Source: JAWKZG01 sp041396125 (GTDB lineage: Bacteria > Pseudomonadota > Gammaproteobacteria > Competibacterales > Competibacteraceae). From it: DNA of 64,000 nt. Positions 28,091 through 37,852 of this stretch are shown piece after piece. A program made the translations under genes and the position numbers. Within the stretch, counting starts at the first letter, position 1. The number at the start of each line of letters is the position of its first letter. Below the pieces are notes generated by a model. It was not told the origin of the DNA. It worked only from the letters and a program-made list of their open reading frames with translations, and did not search any database. Location of the stretch: the NCBI GenBank assembly GCA_041396125.1, contig JAWKZG010000013.1, forward strand, positions 62,001 to 126,000, given 5' to 3'.

Positions 28091-29110
28091 TTACGCGCCT
28101 GGCCTTGGAGACGGCGGGCGCAAATGGCAGGCCGCCCAGTGGCCCGGACTCAGTTCGACCAGTGGCGGTGTTTCCACCCGACAGCGCGCTTCGGCATACG
28201 GACAGCGGGTATGAAAATGACAGCCGCTCGGCGGATTACTGGGGGACGGGATATCGCCCTGCACAATGGTCTGCTGCGCTCGTGTGACACGGGGATCGGG
28301 CATCGGTATTGCCGATAACAGGGCTTCCGTGTACGGGTGCTGCGGATTGCGGAACAATTCGGTGCGTTCCGCCAGCTCGACGATACGACCCAGATACATT
28401 ACAGCAATGCGGTGACACACCTGGGCAACCACCGCCAGATCGTGGGCAACGAACAGATACGAAAGCTGGAATTCTTCCTGCAAATCCATGAACAGGTTGA
28501 TCACCTGCGCCTGCACCGAGACATCGAGTGCAGACACCGGCTCGTCGGCAAAAATCAGGCTGGGGTTGAGCGCCAGAGCACGGGCGATACCGATACGCTG
28601 GCGCTGGCCGCCCGAGAATTCATTGGCGTAGAGGCGGGTCTGAGCGGCGCGCAGACCGACCCGGCTGAACAGTTCGCGGACGATTTCATCGGCTTTTTTG
28701 CCGCTGGCGATACCGTGCACCTGCAGGGTTTCCGCCACGATGCGGCCGACCGGAATACGCGGATTCAGGGACGAGTAGGGGTCCTGGAACACCATCTGCA
28801 TTTGCCGCCGGTACGGGAACATCTGGGCTTTGGACAAGTGGGTGATATCCTGCCCGTGAATTTTGATCGTGCCAGCCGTGGGTTCGATCAGGCGCAGAAT
28901 TGACTTGCCCAGGGTCGATTTGCCCGAGCCGCTTTCGCCGACCAGACCGAGCGTTTCGCCGGTTTTGATACTGAACGATACGCCATCCACCGCGTGCACA
29001 TAGCCACGTGTGCGTGGGATCACGCCACGGCGGATCGGAAAGTGGGTTTTCAGTCCCTGCACATCCAGCAGGGGGGCAGTGTTTTCAGTTGGTGCGGTAA
29101 GCGTGCTCAT
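28091..29110 (-). CDS. dppF: dppF, oligopeptide/dipeptide ABC transporter ATPase
   Basis: 339 residues. Walker A LVGESGSGKSTLGKSILRL (~60), Q-loop QMVFQDPYSSLNPR, signature EFSGGQRQRIGIARALAL, Walker B LIFADEPVSALDVS and the C-terminal oligo_HPY region with the FeS-like cysteine cluster CHFHTRCPYAEARC mark the OppF/DppF group. Its ATG overlaps the dppD stop (ATGA). Last gene of the operon; lrgA follows after a gap. Confidence 0.94.
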   Translation of the reverse strand: MSTLTAPTENTAPLLDVQGLKTHFPIRRGVIPRTRGYVHAVDGVSFSIKTGETLGLVGESGSGKSTLGKSILRLIEPTAGTIKIHGQDITHLSKAQMFPYRRQMQMVFQDPYSSLNPRIPVGRIVAETLQVHGIASGKKADEIVRELFSRVGLRAAQTRLYANEFSGGQRQRIGIARALALNPSLIFADEPVSALDVSVQAQVINLFMDLQEEFQLSYLFVAHDLAVVAQVCHRIAVMYLGRIVELAERTELFRNPQHPYTEALLSAIPMPDPRVTRAQQTIVQGDIPSPSNPPSGCHFHTRCPYAEARCRVETPPLVELSPGHWAACHLRPPSPRPGA

Positions 29111-30115
29111 AATCGGTGGGACTCCCAGCAGGCTGCACTATGGCCTGGCGCTTTTTCCTCAAACGGCGGTCGCTGCTGGCGACATTGCTCGGTAGCGAAC
29201 GTGCAGCGGCTGGCAAATGCGCAGCCGGGTGGCAAATTGTGCAGGGCGGGCACCACCCCTGGTATTTCGGTCAGACGGCTGCGCACCCCCTGCATATGCT
29301 TATCAATGCGCGGGATGGCGGCCATCAGACCGAGCGTGTAAGGGTGGCGCGGCTGATCGAATAAATCCAGTACGCGGGCTTCTTCGACTTTGCGCCCGGC
29401 GTACATCACCACCACCCGGTCCGCCACCTCAGCCACCACGCCCAGATCGTGCGTGACCATCACCACGGCCGTACCCATTTTTTCCTGCAGTTCCCGCATC
29501 AGACGCAGAATCTGGGCCTGGATGGTGACATCCAGTGCGGTAGTTGGCTCATCGGCGATCAACACCTGTGGATCGCAGGCCAGTGCCATCGCAATCATGA
29601 CGCGCTGTCGCATGCCGCCGGACATTTCGTGCGGATAGCCATTCAACCAGCGTTTCGCATCCGGGATATGCACCAGGTTCAGCATTTCTACGACCCGTTC
29701 CTGCGCTTCGGCCTGGCCATACTGGCGGTGGCGGATCAGCGGTTCGCTGAGTTGCTTGCCGATGCTCATCATCGGGTTGAGCGAGGTCATCGGTTCCTGG
29801 AAGATCATGGCGATTTCATTGCCACGGATGGCGCGGATGCGGTGATTCCGGCACCTGGGTCAGATCCTCGTCATGAAAAAGCACGGCACCACTGACGATG
29901 CGACCGGGTGGATCGGGAATCAGGCGCAGAATCGACAATGATGTCACGCTTTTGCCGCAACCGGATTCGCCTACCACGCCCAGAGTTTCGCCTGCCGCGA
30001 CTTGATAGCTGACATCATCCACCGCTTTCACCACCCCGGCCTGGGTTTTAAACTCGGTCGTCAGTCCGCGCAGTTCCAGCACCGGCGCGGCAGCCTGTTG
30101 GGTTGTGCCGGTCAT
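29107..30115 (-). pseudogene. dppD: dppD, oligopeptide ABC transporter ATPase (one frameshift)
   Basis: ATG 30115 leads into LELRGLTTEFKTQAGVVKAV and Walker A GVVGESGCGKSVTSLSILRL. A frameshift near 29825 then leads to MIFQEPMTSLNPMMSIGKQL (Q-loop), signature EMSGGMRQRVMIAMAL, Walker B LIADEPTTALDV and C-terminal cysteines CAFASRCTFATEQC. A single-base change in CGCGGATGCGGTG restores the frame. The ATG overlaps the sulfatase stop upstream by 4 bp, so the sulfatase, dppD and dppF are translationally coupled. Confidence 0.9.
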
Positions 30116-31644
30116 GCCATGCCCACTTGCGGTTGCGGCGGTATGGCGTCATCTGGACGTTCCCGCAGCATATCGGTTAATTCCTGTTGTAACACCCGGC
30201 AGCCCGGATCATCGAAGCGATTGTCCATTTCGTGCGGATCGTTGACCAGATCGTACAGTTCGCCGGCACCACTCAGCGCTTCCAGTGTTAATTTTGCTGT
30301 GGCGGTCCGCACGGTACGCAGATTCAGATCAATGCCGCAGCGTGAGGCGCGCAAATCCCATTCACTGAGGGCGCAGCTGCGTGTTTGCGGCTTGCCTTCA
30401 GCCAGGGGCCGCCAGCTTTGCCCGTGCAGGGCTTGGGCGGATGCGACTCCGGCATAGTCCAGCAGGGTCGGCGCGAGATCAAGCGTCGAGACTGGTTCCT
30501 GAATTATCTGACCGGCGCTGATAGCGGGACCGCGTGCGATACAGCCGACCCGCAGCAGGCCTTCGTACAGCATGGGGCCTTTCAGCAGCAAGCCATGATC
30601 GCCCAGCCATTCGCCGTGATCTGCGGTAAATATCACCAGGGTATTGTCCGCCAGCCCCAGTTCATCCAGCGCGGTCAGAATTCTGCCGACATTGTGGTCA
30701 ATCAGGGCGATCATGCCGTAGTAATTGGCGATCAGATGACGCAGTTGTTCCTCATTCGGCGTGGCCTGCCGTGAATAAGTGGCGCGATGGCGGCGCAGTT
30801 CCGGGTCGGGGATTTCAGGATTGCCCTGCTGACTGCGCTCATGCCACCAGGGCCGACGTTCAAAATCACGCGTTCTGTGAAACGGCAGTTCCACCTCATC
30901 CGGGTGATGCAGCCGGCTCCAGGGCTCGGGACAGTCGAAGGGAGTATGCGGGTCTGGAAACGAGGCCCACAGTACGAAAGGTTCATGCCGGTGTTGCTCC
31001 AGAAAGCGGATCGACTGATTGCCTATCCAGCTGGAGGGGTGCCAGCAGACCGGCAGCGCCGAGTGCCAGGTTTGCGGTGCGCCGACATCCGGTGCCAGAT
31101 GAGTGTGCCAGCGCGCCACTTTATCCTCGCCCCGGCCATCGGCGAACAGCCAGCGCTCATAATGCAGCGCATCCGGTGGCGGTTTCGGGCGGGTGTTGGC
31201 GTAGTGTCCCAGTACCATCGTCTCGACATGGTCGAAACCCATATAAGGGCCGTGCCAGTCTGGCCCCAGCGTGGGGATGGTGGAGCGGCATTCCGGCGTG
31301 CCGGTGGGGGCATAGGTATGGTGCGTGGAAAAATGCGCTTTACCGATAAACCCGCTGTGATAACCGGCATTGGCCAGGGTGCGGGCGAAGCCTTGCTCGG
31401 CCAGTGCCGGCGGCAGATCGATACCATTATCGCTGACGCCATGGGTGCGCGGCAGCAGCCCGGTCAGAATCGAGGCCCGCGCCGGCTGGCAAACCGCGTT
31501 CGGGGTGATGCAGTTATCGAAGCGGCAGCCTTCTGCCGCCAGTTGATCCAGGTGCGGCGTTTTAACGGAACGTCCGGCAAAACCGAAGCAGTCGCCGCGA
31601 TGCTGATCCGAGGTGATCAGAAGAATATTGGGAGACGTGTTCAC
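30112..31644 (-). CDS. Type I sulfatase encoded inside a dpp transporter operon
   Basis: 510 residues of the alkaline-phosphatase/sulfatase fold. The metal site starts at NILLITSDQHRGD. The formylglycine motif is VCQPARASILTG (C-x-P-x-R, ~residue 53), so a formylglycine-generating enzyme elsewhere is required. DHGEWLGDHGLLLKGPMLYEG (~320) supplies further ligands. No signal peptide is seen, so it should act in the cytoplasm on imported substrate. It sits between dppC (17 bp) and dppD (ATGA overlap), strongly suggesting that the transporter imports a sulfate ester or phosphonate monoester that this enzyme cleaves. It starts at GTG. Arylsulfatase, choline-sulfatase or phosphonate monoester hydrolase activity cannot be decided from sequence alone. 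Confidence 0.9.
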   Translation of the reverse strand: MNTSPNILLITSDQHRGDCFGFAGRSVKTPHLDQLAAEGCRFDNCITPNAVCQPARASILTGLLPRTHGVSDNGIDLPPALAEQGFARTLANAGYHSGFIGKAHFSTHHTYAPTGTPECRSTIPTLGPDWHGPYMGFDHVETMVLGHYANTRPKPPPDALHYERWLFADGRGEDKVARWHTHLAPDVGAPQTWHSALPVCWHPSSWIGNQSIRFLEQHRHEPFVLWASFPDPHTPFDCPEPWSRLHHPDEVELPFHRTRDFERRPWWHERSQQGNPEIPDPELRRHRATYSRQATPNEEQLRHLIANYYGMIALIDHNVGRILTALDELGLADNTLVIFTADHGEWLGDHGLLLKGPMLYEGLLRVGCIARGPAISAGQIIQEPVSTLDLAPTLLDYAGVASAQALHGQSWRPLAEGKPQTRSCALSEWDLRASRCGIDLNLRTVRTATAKLTLEALSGAGELYDLVNDPHEMDNRFDDPGCRVLQQELTDMLRERPDDAIPPQPQVGMA

Positions 31645-31661
31645 AGTGTGCTCGCAAGTTG

Positions 31662-32564
31662 TCAGACGACGCTGCCGCCGCGTGGATCAATATGATCGCG
31701 CAGGCCGTCGCCGAGTAAATTAAAGGCGATCATGGTCAGGAACAGAAAGACACCGGGGAACATGGAAATCCAGGGCGCAAAGGTCAGATATTCATTGCCT
31801 TTGGCAATCATGGTGCCCCAGCTGGGGGTGGGTTCCTGAATGCCCATGCCGAGAAAACTCAGAGTGGATTCGATCAGAATCACATTGCCGAGCAGCACCG
31901 TGGCAAGCACGATAATCGGGCCGGCGCAATTGGGCAGAATGTGGCGAAACACAATGCGCAGATCACTCATGCCGACGGCGCGGCAGGCGGTGACGTAGTC
32001 TTCCACTTTGGCGCTCAGTACCGCCGCTCGTGCAACTCGTGCAAACTGGGTAATGCGGCGAATTGACAGCGCCAGCACAATAAACGGCGGACTGGGACCT
32101 AATACACTGACCAGTGCCAGCGCCATGACAATGCCCGGTATCGACATGAAAATCTCGACGATACGCATGATAATTTCGTCAACGAAACTGCCGACGTAAC
32201 CGGATACCGCACCGATAAACACGCCCACGATCAGCCCGAACAGTACGGTTACGATACCAATGCTCAGGGAGGTGCGGGCACCGTACAGGACGCGTGAGAA
32301 AATATCGCGCCCGGCCTGATCGGTGCCCATCAGATGTTCGAGGCTGGGCGCTTGCAGACCATTGGCGGGGTCGATTTTATCGTACGGATACGGTGCCAGT
32401 ACGGGTGCCAGCAGAGCCAGCAATAACAGCGCTACGGTCAGGCCGCTGCTGAACGCGTTCAGGGGCTGGGCCAGAAACCGCTTGCAGGCAGCCGAGCAAC
32501 GCTGCCAGCGGTTGGGTGGCAGTTCTTCCAGCTCGGTATAGAGGGCCTCGGGAATAGTGCTCAT
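31662..32564 (-). CDS. dppC: dppC, oligopeptide ABC transporter permease
   Basis: 300 residues. The N-terminal extension has one helix before the extracellular HLMGTDQAGRDIFSRVLYGA, the signature of DppC/OppC/GsiD permeases. The coupling motif AVGMSDLRIVFRHILPNC and the C-terminal ILIESTLSFLGMGIQEPTPS WG are typical. It overlaps dppB by 4 bp. Confidence 0.94.
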   Translation of the reverse strand: MSTIPEALYTELEELPPNRWQRCSAACKRFLAQPLNAFSSGLTVALLLLALLAPVLAPYPYDKIDPANGLQAPSLEHLMGTDQAGRDIFSRVLYGARTSLSIGIVTVLFGLIVGVFIGAVSGYVGSFVDEIIMRIVEIFMSIPGIVMALALVSVLGPSPPFIVLALSIRRITQFARVARAAVLSAKVEDYVTACRAVGMSDLRIVFRHILPNCAGPIIVLATVLLGNVILIESTLSFLGMGIQEPTPSWGTMIAKGNEYLTFAPWISMFPGVFLFLTMIAFNLLGDGLRDHIDPRGGSVV

Positions 32565-33508
32565 AGGCGAATCCTCGGGTCGATCAGCATATACAGCACA
32601 TCGACGATCAGGTTACTCAGGGCGAACGTGACACCGATGACCAGCACTGCACCCTGGATAATGAGAATATCTTTTTCGTAAATGCCTTCGATCAGCAAAC
32701 TGCCGAGACCGGGCAGGGAAAAAATAAACTCCACCGCTACGGCACCGCCCATCAGATTGGCAAACTGGAAACCGATCACGGTAATCACCGGATTGAGCGC
32801 GTTGCGCAGGACGTGCACCATAAACACCCGCCATTTGCTCAAACCCTTGGCCGTCGCTGTACGGACCATATCGTGGGACAGCACTTCCAGCATGCTGGAG
32901 CGGGTCATGCGGGCGATCAGGGCGGCCGGGTGCAGCGCAATGGCCAGGGTGGGTAAGACCATAGCTTGCAGACCGTGCTCTGCGATCGAACCGGTCATAG
33001 GGAAAATGGGAAAGACATACGCGAACAACAGCATCAGTACCAGCGCAAACCAGAACGTCGGCGTACTGACGCCGATAATCGCGATCATGCGCGCAATGTA
33101 ATCCCCCGCTCTGCCACGAAATACCGCTGACAGAATACCCAGCGAAATGCCAACGACGGCGGCGGTGCTCATGGTCGTGAACAACAGCAGCAGGGTTGTC
33201 GGCAGCGCCTCGAACACCAGTTCGGAGACCTGCGAGGTGCTGACGTAGGAACGGCCGAAATCACCCTGTACGGCTTTGCCCAGCCAGTGCAGATATTGTG
33301 TCAGCAGCGGCTGATCAAGTCCGAGTTCCTGCCGCACCCGGTTCAATTCATCGGGGTCAACATAGGACTGACCTTCCAGGTCCAGCCCCATCGCGGCAAT
33401 GGCCGGATCGCCGGGTGACAGATGACCCAGAATGAACGCCAGCGTAGCGACCCCCAGCAGGGTGGGAATGGAAAACAGCACGCGGCGCAAGATAACAGTG
33501 CTTAGCAT
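32561..33508 (-). CDS. dppB: dppB, oligopeptide ABC transporter permease
   Basis: 315 residues, six transmembrane segments. It opens MLSTVILRRVLFSIPTLLGV, has DQPLLTQYLHWLGKAVQGDF GRS before helix 2, and the coupling segment TATAKGLSKWRVFMVHVLRN. It ends IVDVLYMLIDPRIRL, the standard DppB C-terminus. The heterodimer partner is DppC. GGGAG lies upstream of the ATG. Confidence 0.94.
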   Translation of the reverse strand: MLSTVILRRVLFSIPTLLGVATLAFILGHLSPGDPAIAAMGLDLEGQSYVDPDELNRVRQELGLDQPLLTQYLHWLGKAVQGDFGRSYVSTSQVSELVFEALPTTLLLLFTTMSTAAVVGISLGILSAVFRGRAGDYIARMIAIIGVSTPTFWFALVLMLLFAYVFPIFPMTGSIAEHGLQAMVLPTLAIALHPAALIARMTRSSMLEVLSHDMVRTATAKGLSKWRVFMVHVLRNALNPVITVIGFQFANLMGGAVAVEFIFSLPGLGSLLIEGIYEKDILIIQGAVLVIGVTFALSNLIVDVLYMLIDPRIRL

Positions 33509-33581
33509 TCAGTGGCACTCCCGAGTGGCTGGCATCCCGCGTCCCCTGAGCAGAAGCAGGGGGATCACGGGATACGGGACA

Positions 33582-35186
33582 TTATTTATCCAGCCAGACC
33601 CGGCGCAGATCTTCCTGACCTTTCAGTTTGCCGGTCTGGAAGTTCTTGACGTAGGACTGGCGGGCCGTGCGGTGGTTGCGAAAGTTCAGAAACACATACG
33701 GTATGTCTTCAAAAACCAGTTGCTGCAGTTCACGAATGCTGTCACGGACCTGCTCCGGATCTTCGGTTTCGACGATGGCATTGGCCAGCTCGTTGGCACG
33801 CGGATTCTGGTAACCACCCTCTTTATTATAAAAAGTGACATTGCCGCTGCCGCTGCTGGAGTAAAGATCCCAGATATAGTCTTTCATGGTCGGACCACCG
33901 AGCATCTGCCACAGCACCAGCTGGTAGTTGCCGGTGTTCATGTTCGCGAGCATCTGGCCGTAGGAGATATTCTGCACTTTCAGCTCGATGCCGACTTCCT
34001 GCAACTGCGCCTGCAGCAGGATACCGCGCTGCACGTGAGCGCCACCCGATGCGGTTTCCAGCGTCAGCACCAGTTTTTTGCCATCCGGGCCATAACCGGC
34101 TTCCGCCAGCAGGGCTTTGGCTTTGGCTATATTCTGGCGAATGGGCGAGACATCCTCAGCCGGTGTGTAGGCCGGATGCCAGGGCGGAAACAGGCTGTTC
34201 ACCTCGACCCCGGCACCACTGTAAACATTGTCGATAATCACCTGACCATTGACCGCGTACTGGATCGCCTGCCGCACCCGTTTGTCCTGCAGCAGCGGGT
34301 GGCGGGTATTCAGGGGCAGCAGCGTAAAGGTCGACGCTTCGCCCTCATCAATAATGATGTTGTTGTCATCAGCCAGCAGCGGGAACTGCGACTCCGGGAA
34401 CGTGTTGATGACATCCAGGTCGCCTTTTTTGAGGGACAGAATACGCACGCTGCCGGACTTGATGGTGCGGGCCTGAAAACCATCCAGGCAGGGTTCGCCC
34501 GACCGGTAATAATTGGGGTTGCGGGTCAGCGTAAGGGATTTTTTCGGCTGGAAGGATTCAAACATGAACGGACCGGTGCCGGCTGCGCCCTTGATGCCAT
34601 AATCCGCGCCGAGCTTTTCGACACTGGTCGGCGAGGCAAAACGCAGACTGGCGATACCCCATAAAAAAGAAGGCCACTGTTCCTGCAGCTCGAATTGTAC
34701 TTTATGCGGGTCGAGTACCGTGACCTGTTTGATAAAGCGTTTCCAGGTGCCGCTGAACGGAGATACAACCTTGCCGTCAATCAGACGCTGGACGTTATAT
34801 TTCACAGCCTCCGCATCGAACGGTGTGCCATCATGAAAAGTGACGTCCTGGCGCAGCTCAAAGACAAACGTGGTGTCATCGATCTGTTCCGGCATGCTGC
34901 TGGCAAGACCGGGGCTGAGTTGCAGATCGGGGCCGATATCAAGCAGTGAATCATAGACCAGACGCATGAAATAAACCGGATTGGCGACTTGCGTGGGATC
35001 GACCAGCTTGTAGTGCATATCCACTGTTTTTAAAATGCCGCCCCGTTTCGGGCATATGTCATCCTGCGCCTGGGTGGCGGATGCGAACAGCAGGCCCGCT
35101 GCCAGCAAGACAGCCCCGCAGGTAGCACGGGGGCGGCAGGCATGGAGTCCTGACCGTGTTCCGGGCCGGATATTTATCGATAACAT
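33582..35186 (-). CDS. dppA: dppA-like periplasmic oligopeptide-binding protein (SBP_bac_5)
   Basis: 534 residues with an exported N-terminus (TCGAVLLAAGLLFASATQAQ, probable cleavage after AQA). Family marks are GGILKTVDMHYKLVDPTQVA, FELRQDVTFHDGTPFDAEAV KYN, GTGPFMFESFQPKKSLTLTR NPNYY and VRQAIQYAVNGQVIIDNVYS. GAGGAG lies 6 bases before the ATG. First gene of dppABC-sulfatase-dppDF. Substrates of this family range from peptides to opines, nickel complexes and glycosides; the sulfatases suggest a sulfated ligand. Confidence 0.93.
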   Translation of the reverse strand: MLSINIRPGTRSGLHACRPRATCGAVLLAAGLLFASATQAQDDICPKRGGILKTVDMHYKLVDPTQVANPVYFMRLVYDSLLDIGPDLQLSPGLASSMPEQIDDTTFVFELRQDVTFHDGTPFDAEAVKYNVQRLIDGKVVSPFSGTWKRFIKQVTVLDPHKVQFELQEQWPSFLWGIASLRFASPTSVEKLGADYGIKGAAGTGPFMFESFQPKKSLTLTRNPNYYRSGEPCLDGFQARTIKSGSVRILSLKKGDLDVINTFPESQFPLLADDNNIIIDEGEASTFTLLPLNTRHPLLQDKRVRQAIQYAVNGQVIIDNVYSGAGVEVNSLFPPWHPAYTPAEDVSPIRQNIAKAKALLAEAGYGPDGKKLVLTLETASGGAHVQRGILLQAQLQEVGIELKVQNISYGQMLANMNTGNYQLVLWQMLGGPTMKDYIWDLYSSSGSGNVTFYNKEGGYQNPRANELANAIVETEDPEQVRDSIRELQQLVFEDIPYVFLNFRNHRTARQSYVKNFQTGKLKGQEDLRRVWLDK

Positions 35187-35264
35187 ATTGACTCCTCATC
35201 TTTCTCTGGTTGTGTTGTGTGCTATGCAGCGGGTTTCTGCATAGCGTACCGCTTGTCTGTTGTA

Positions 35265-36774
35265 TTAAAACCGCCCGACCCGTTCAATGCCAGCCGAGCT
35301 GGTGGCCATAACGGCATCTAGATGCGCATGCAAGAGCTGGCATTTCAGTTCGTGAGCGGCGGGTATGTCCCACAGATTATCGAATTCGCCGGGGTCATTC
35401 TGCAGATCGTAGATTTCACCCAGATCGAGACCATGATAAACCACGCTTTTATAGCGACCGTCAAAGCGCATGGTGGCATGGGTGGGCAATGAATTGCGGC
35501 CGAGCCCAGAGCGTCATTGAATTCCGTGACCACGCAGGGTTTGTGAATGTTCGGGTCGGCCTCGCCGGTCAGGATATCCAGCAGTGGTTTGCCCTGCATG
35601 CAATAGGAACCTCCAGTCCGCTGGCTGCCAGCAGAGTCGGGGCACGTCGACCAGTTCGACCAGGGCATCGCTGCGCAATCCGGCCTGGAATCGGCCCTGC
35701 CAGTAAACGATCAGAGGCACATGCACGAGGCCTTCAAAAACCGGCAGCCTTTATACAGCAGACCGTGATCACCCAGCAATTCGCCATGATCACGTGGAAA
35801 ATGATCAGGGTATTGTCCAGCTGGCCGCTGTCCTGCAAATAATCGAACAGGCGTCCGAACTGCTCGTCCAGCAGTTCGATCATGGCGTAATACGCGGCAA
35901 TGACTTCACGCCCGTTAAACTGGGACGGTGGCGCGGTGGCGGTATTTTCTTCGCGTTCGTCGGCGGCCAGCACCGGATTGTTGCCATTCGGATCGACCGC
36001 CTCGACCGCTTGCTGGCAGACATTGAAAAAGGCTTTCTGACGTTCGATATCGGCGGGCCGGAACAGCGGCGGCGGCAGGCTGGCCGGATCGTAGCGATCC
36101 AGATACTCCTGCGGTGGATCAAACGGCGGGTGCGGATCGAACGGATTAACCGACAGGAGCCAGGGCTGGTCGCGGGATTGTTCGATGAAGCGGATGGCCA
36201 TCTCGGTACACCAGGTTGACTGATGATACTCGGCCGGTACGCCAGGGCCGCAGAAGCTGCGAATGTCTTTATACAAGGCCACAGCATCGACGTTCTTCTC
36301 GTCTTCCAGCCAGCGGTGATAAGCATGCTGGGACGGGTCCAGTGTCGGCATCGGATGATGGCTCCACTGATAAAACCGGTAACCGTCGTTAGTTCGTTTT
36401 TCGCTGCCCGAGGCAGCGCTGGCGAGATGCAGTTTGCCGATCAGGCCACAGTCATAACCGGCTTCGGCAAAAAGTCGGGTGACCAGGGTTTCGTGATCCG
36501 GGAAATAGGCATTGCCATTGCGATGCACATGGTTGCTGGCCGGGTAGCGACCGGTCAGAAACGAGGCCCGGCTCGGGGTGCAGATCTGGCTTTGTACGTA
36601 GGCGCGTTGGAAAGCAACCCCGCCCGCGACCAGACGATCCAGATTGGGGGTGCGGATGTGTGAATTTCCCAGGCTGCGGAGGGTGTCGAACCGCTGCTGG
36701 TCCGTGCAGTACCAAAGGATATTGGGGCGATCAGTCTTCAAGAGCTCCTCCCATCGATTTTCTTGTTTATTCAT
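35265..36774 (-). pseudogene. Type I sulfatase upstream of dppA (several frameshifts)
   Basis: Reading from ATG 36774 (MNKQENRWEELL), the protein has NILWYCTDQQRFDTL, the formylglycine motif ICTPSRASFLTGRY (canonical C-x-P-S-R), GYDCGLIGKLHLASA and LLSVNPFDPHPPFDPPQEYL. Near 35790 the frame breaks in the expected DHGELLGDHGLLYKG region. It continues as VHVPLIVYWQGRF, CVVTEFNDALG, and finally GLDLGEIYDLQNDPGEFDNL. About four shifts are needed for ~500 residues. Also on the minus strand, it ends 78 bp before dppA and may be part of the same transcript. It is divergent from the LysR gene. Confidence 0.8.
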
Positions 36775-36798
36775 ACTGACATGTGCAACTATTGATAA

Positions 36799-36811
36799 CA
36801 AATTATTAATA
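36799..36811. promoter_or_regulatory. CAAATTATTAATA motif in the sulfatase/lysR divergent promoter
   Basis: This 13-bp word recurs on the minus strand of 52749-52763 ahead of the carbohydrate ABC operon and resembles 55819-55834 before a GntR gene. A short TTATCCATAA symmetry follows at ~36817-36826. It may be an operator, either LysR or the shared factor. Weak evidence. Confidence 0.35.
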
Positions 36812-36842
36812 GAGCCTTATCCATAACTTTTGGGAATGTCTT

Positions 36843-37773
36843 ATGGATCTCCGACAGCTGCAGTATTTTCTGGCCACGGTCGAGCATCGCAGTTTTGGCC
36901 GCGCTGCCGACGCTTTGCATGTCACTCAACCTGCGCTCAGTAAAGCAGTTGGGCGGCTGGAAGCATCATTGGGGGTAAAACTGCTGGATCGCCTGCCACG
37001 CGGGGTTAGTCCGACCCTATACGGTGAAGTGCTGGCGGCGCATGCGAATCTGATCGACGGGGAACTGGGTCGGGCGCGGGATGCCATTATTGCCCTCAAG
37101 GGGCAGTACCGGTCGGGTGTGGTGGTGGGCGCCGGTGCCAGTATGCGACTGGAGTTATTGCCGGAAGCCATGCGACTTGCACCGGCGTCGGCCCGAGGTG
37201 AAATCAAGGTGACCGGCGAACTGTATGATGATCTGATCCCCGGTCTGCAAAAGGGGAATTTGATCTGATACTGTCCATGGTGCCCGAGTATGTCATCGAT
37301 CCGGGATATCAGGTACGAGCCCCTGTATCTGGATCAAACTCACCCCTGTGTGCGGGTCGGGCATCCGTTACTGCAGAAGCGCAATATCAGTGCCGCCGAT
37401 TGCCTGGAGTATGGCTGGATACTGCCGAAAGAGGGCAATCTGGGGCGGCGCCACCTGATGCTTTTTTCCTGGCGATGAACCCTGCCGGCACCGCAACCGA
37501 CGGTTGAATCCAATACCACGATTTACACCATCAACGCGGTACGCAAGAGTGATCTGATCGGCTGGCTGCCCACGCAGATTATCAACGACAGCATGGTTAC
37601 TGGGGTACTGCGTTGCCTGTCGCGGCCATAACCCTTGACCCGCACCGTGGGGATCAGTTATCGCCGGGCGGTTGTCCCCGGCCGCCTTGTTATTGTTTGA
37701 CGAACTGAAACAGGTGAGCCGGGAGATGGTGGCCGCAAATAGGGTGTTGCCCCTGGCTAATATCCTGGAATAG
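36843..37773 (+). pseudogene. LysR-family regulator divergent from sulfatase/dpp genes (frameshifted)
   Basis: The first 140 residues are intact: MDLRQLQYFLATVEHRSFGR, VTQPALSKAVGRLEASLGVK and LLDRLPRGVSPTLYG form the DNA-binding domain and start of the linker. A shift near 37262 leads to IRYEPLYLDQTHPCVRVGHP and CLEYGWILPKEGNLGRRHL. Further shifts lead to STTIYTINAVRKSDLIGWLP in near-homologous form, and the end reads LLFDELKQVSREMVAANRV to a TAG at 37771. Three or more shifts occur. The position between two sulfatase loci makes it the likely pathway regulator. Confidence 0.78.
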
Positions 37774-37852
37774 GTGCTGCAGGTTGTATTTTATCCATTC
37801 CATTTTGTTATGAGTAAGGCTTATAAGGTAAATTGACGTACTGTTATTGATC

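Noticed and set aside
33432..34664. Long plus-strand open frame of 410 codons opposite dppA/dppB
   Set aside because: It spans two convincing genes on the other strand and shows no protein family features.
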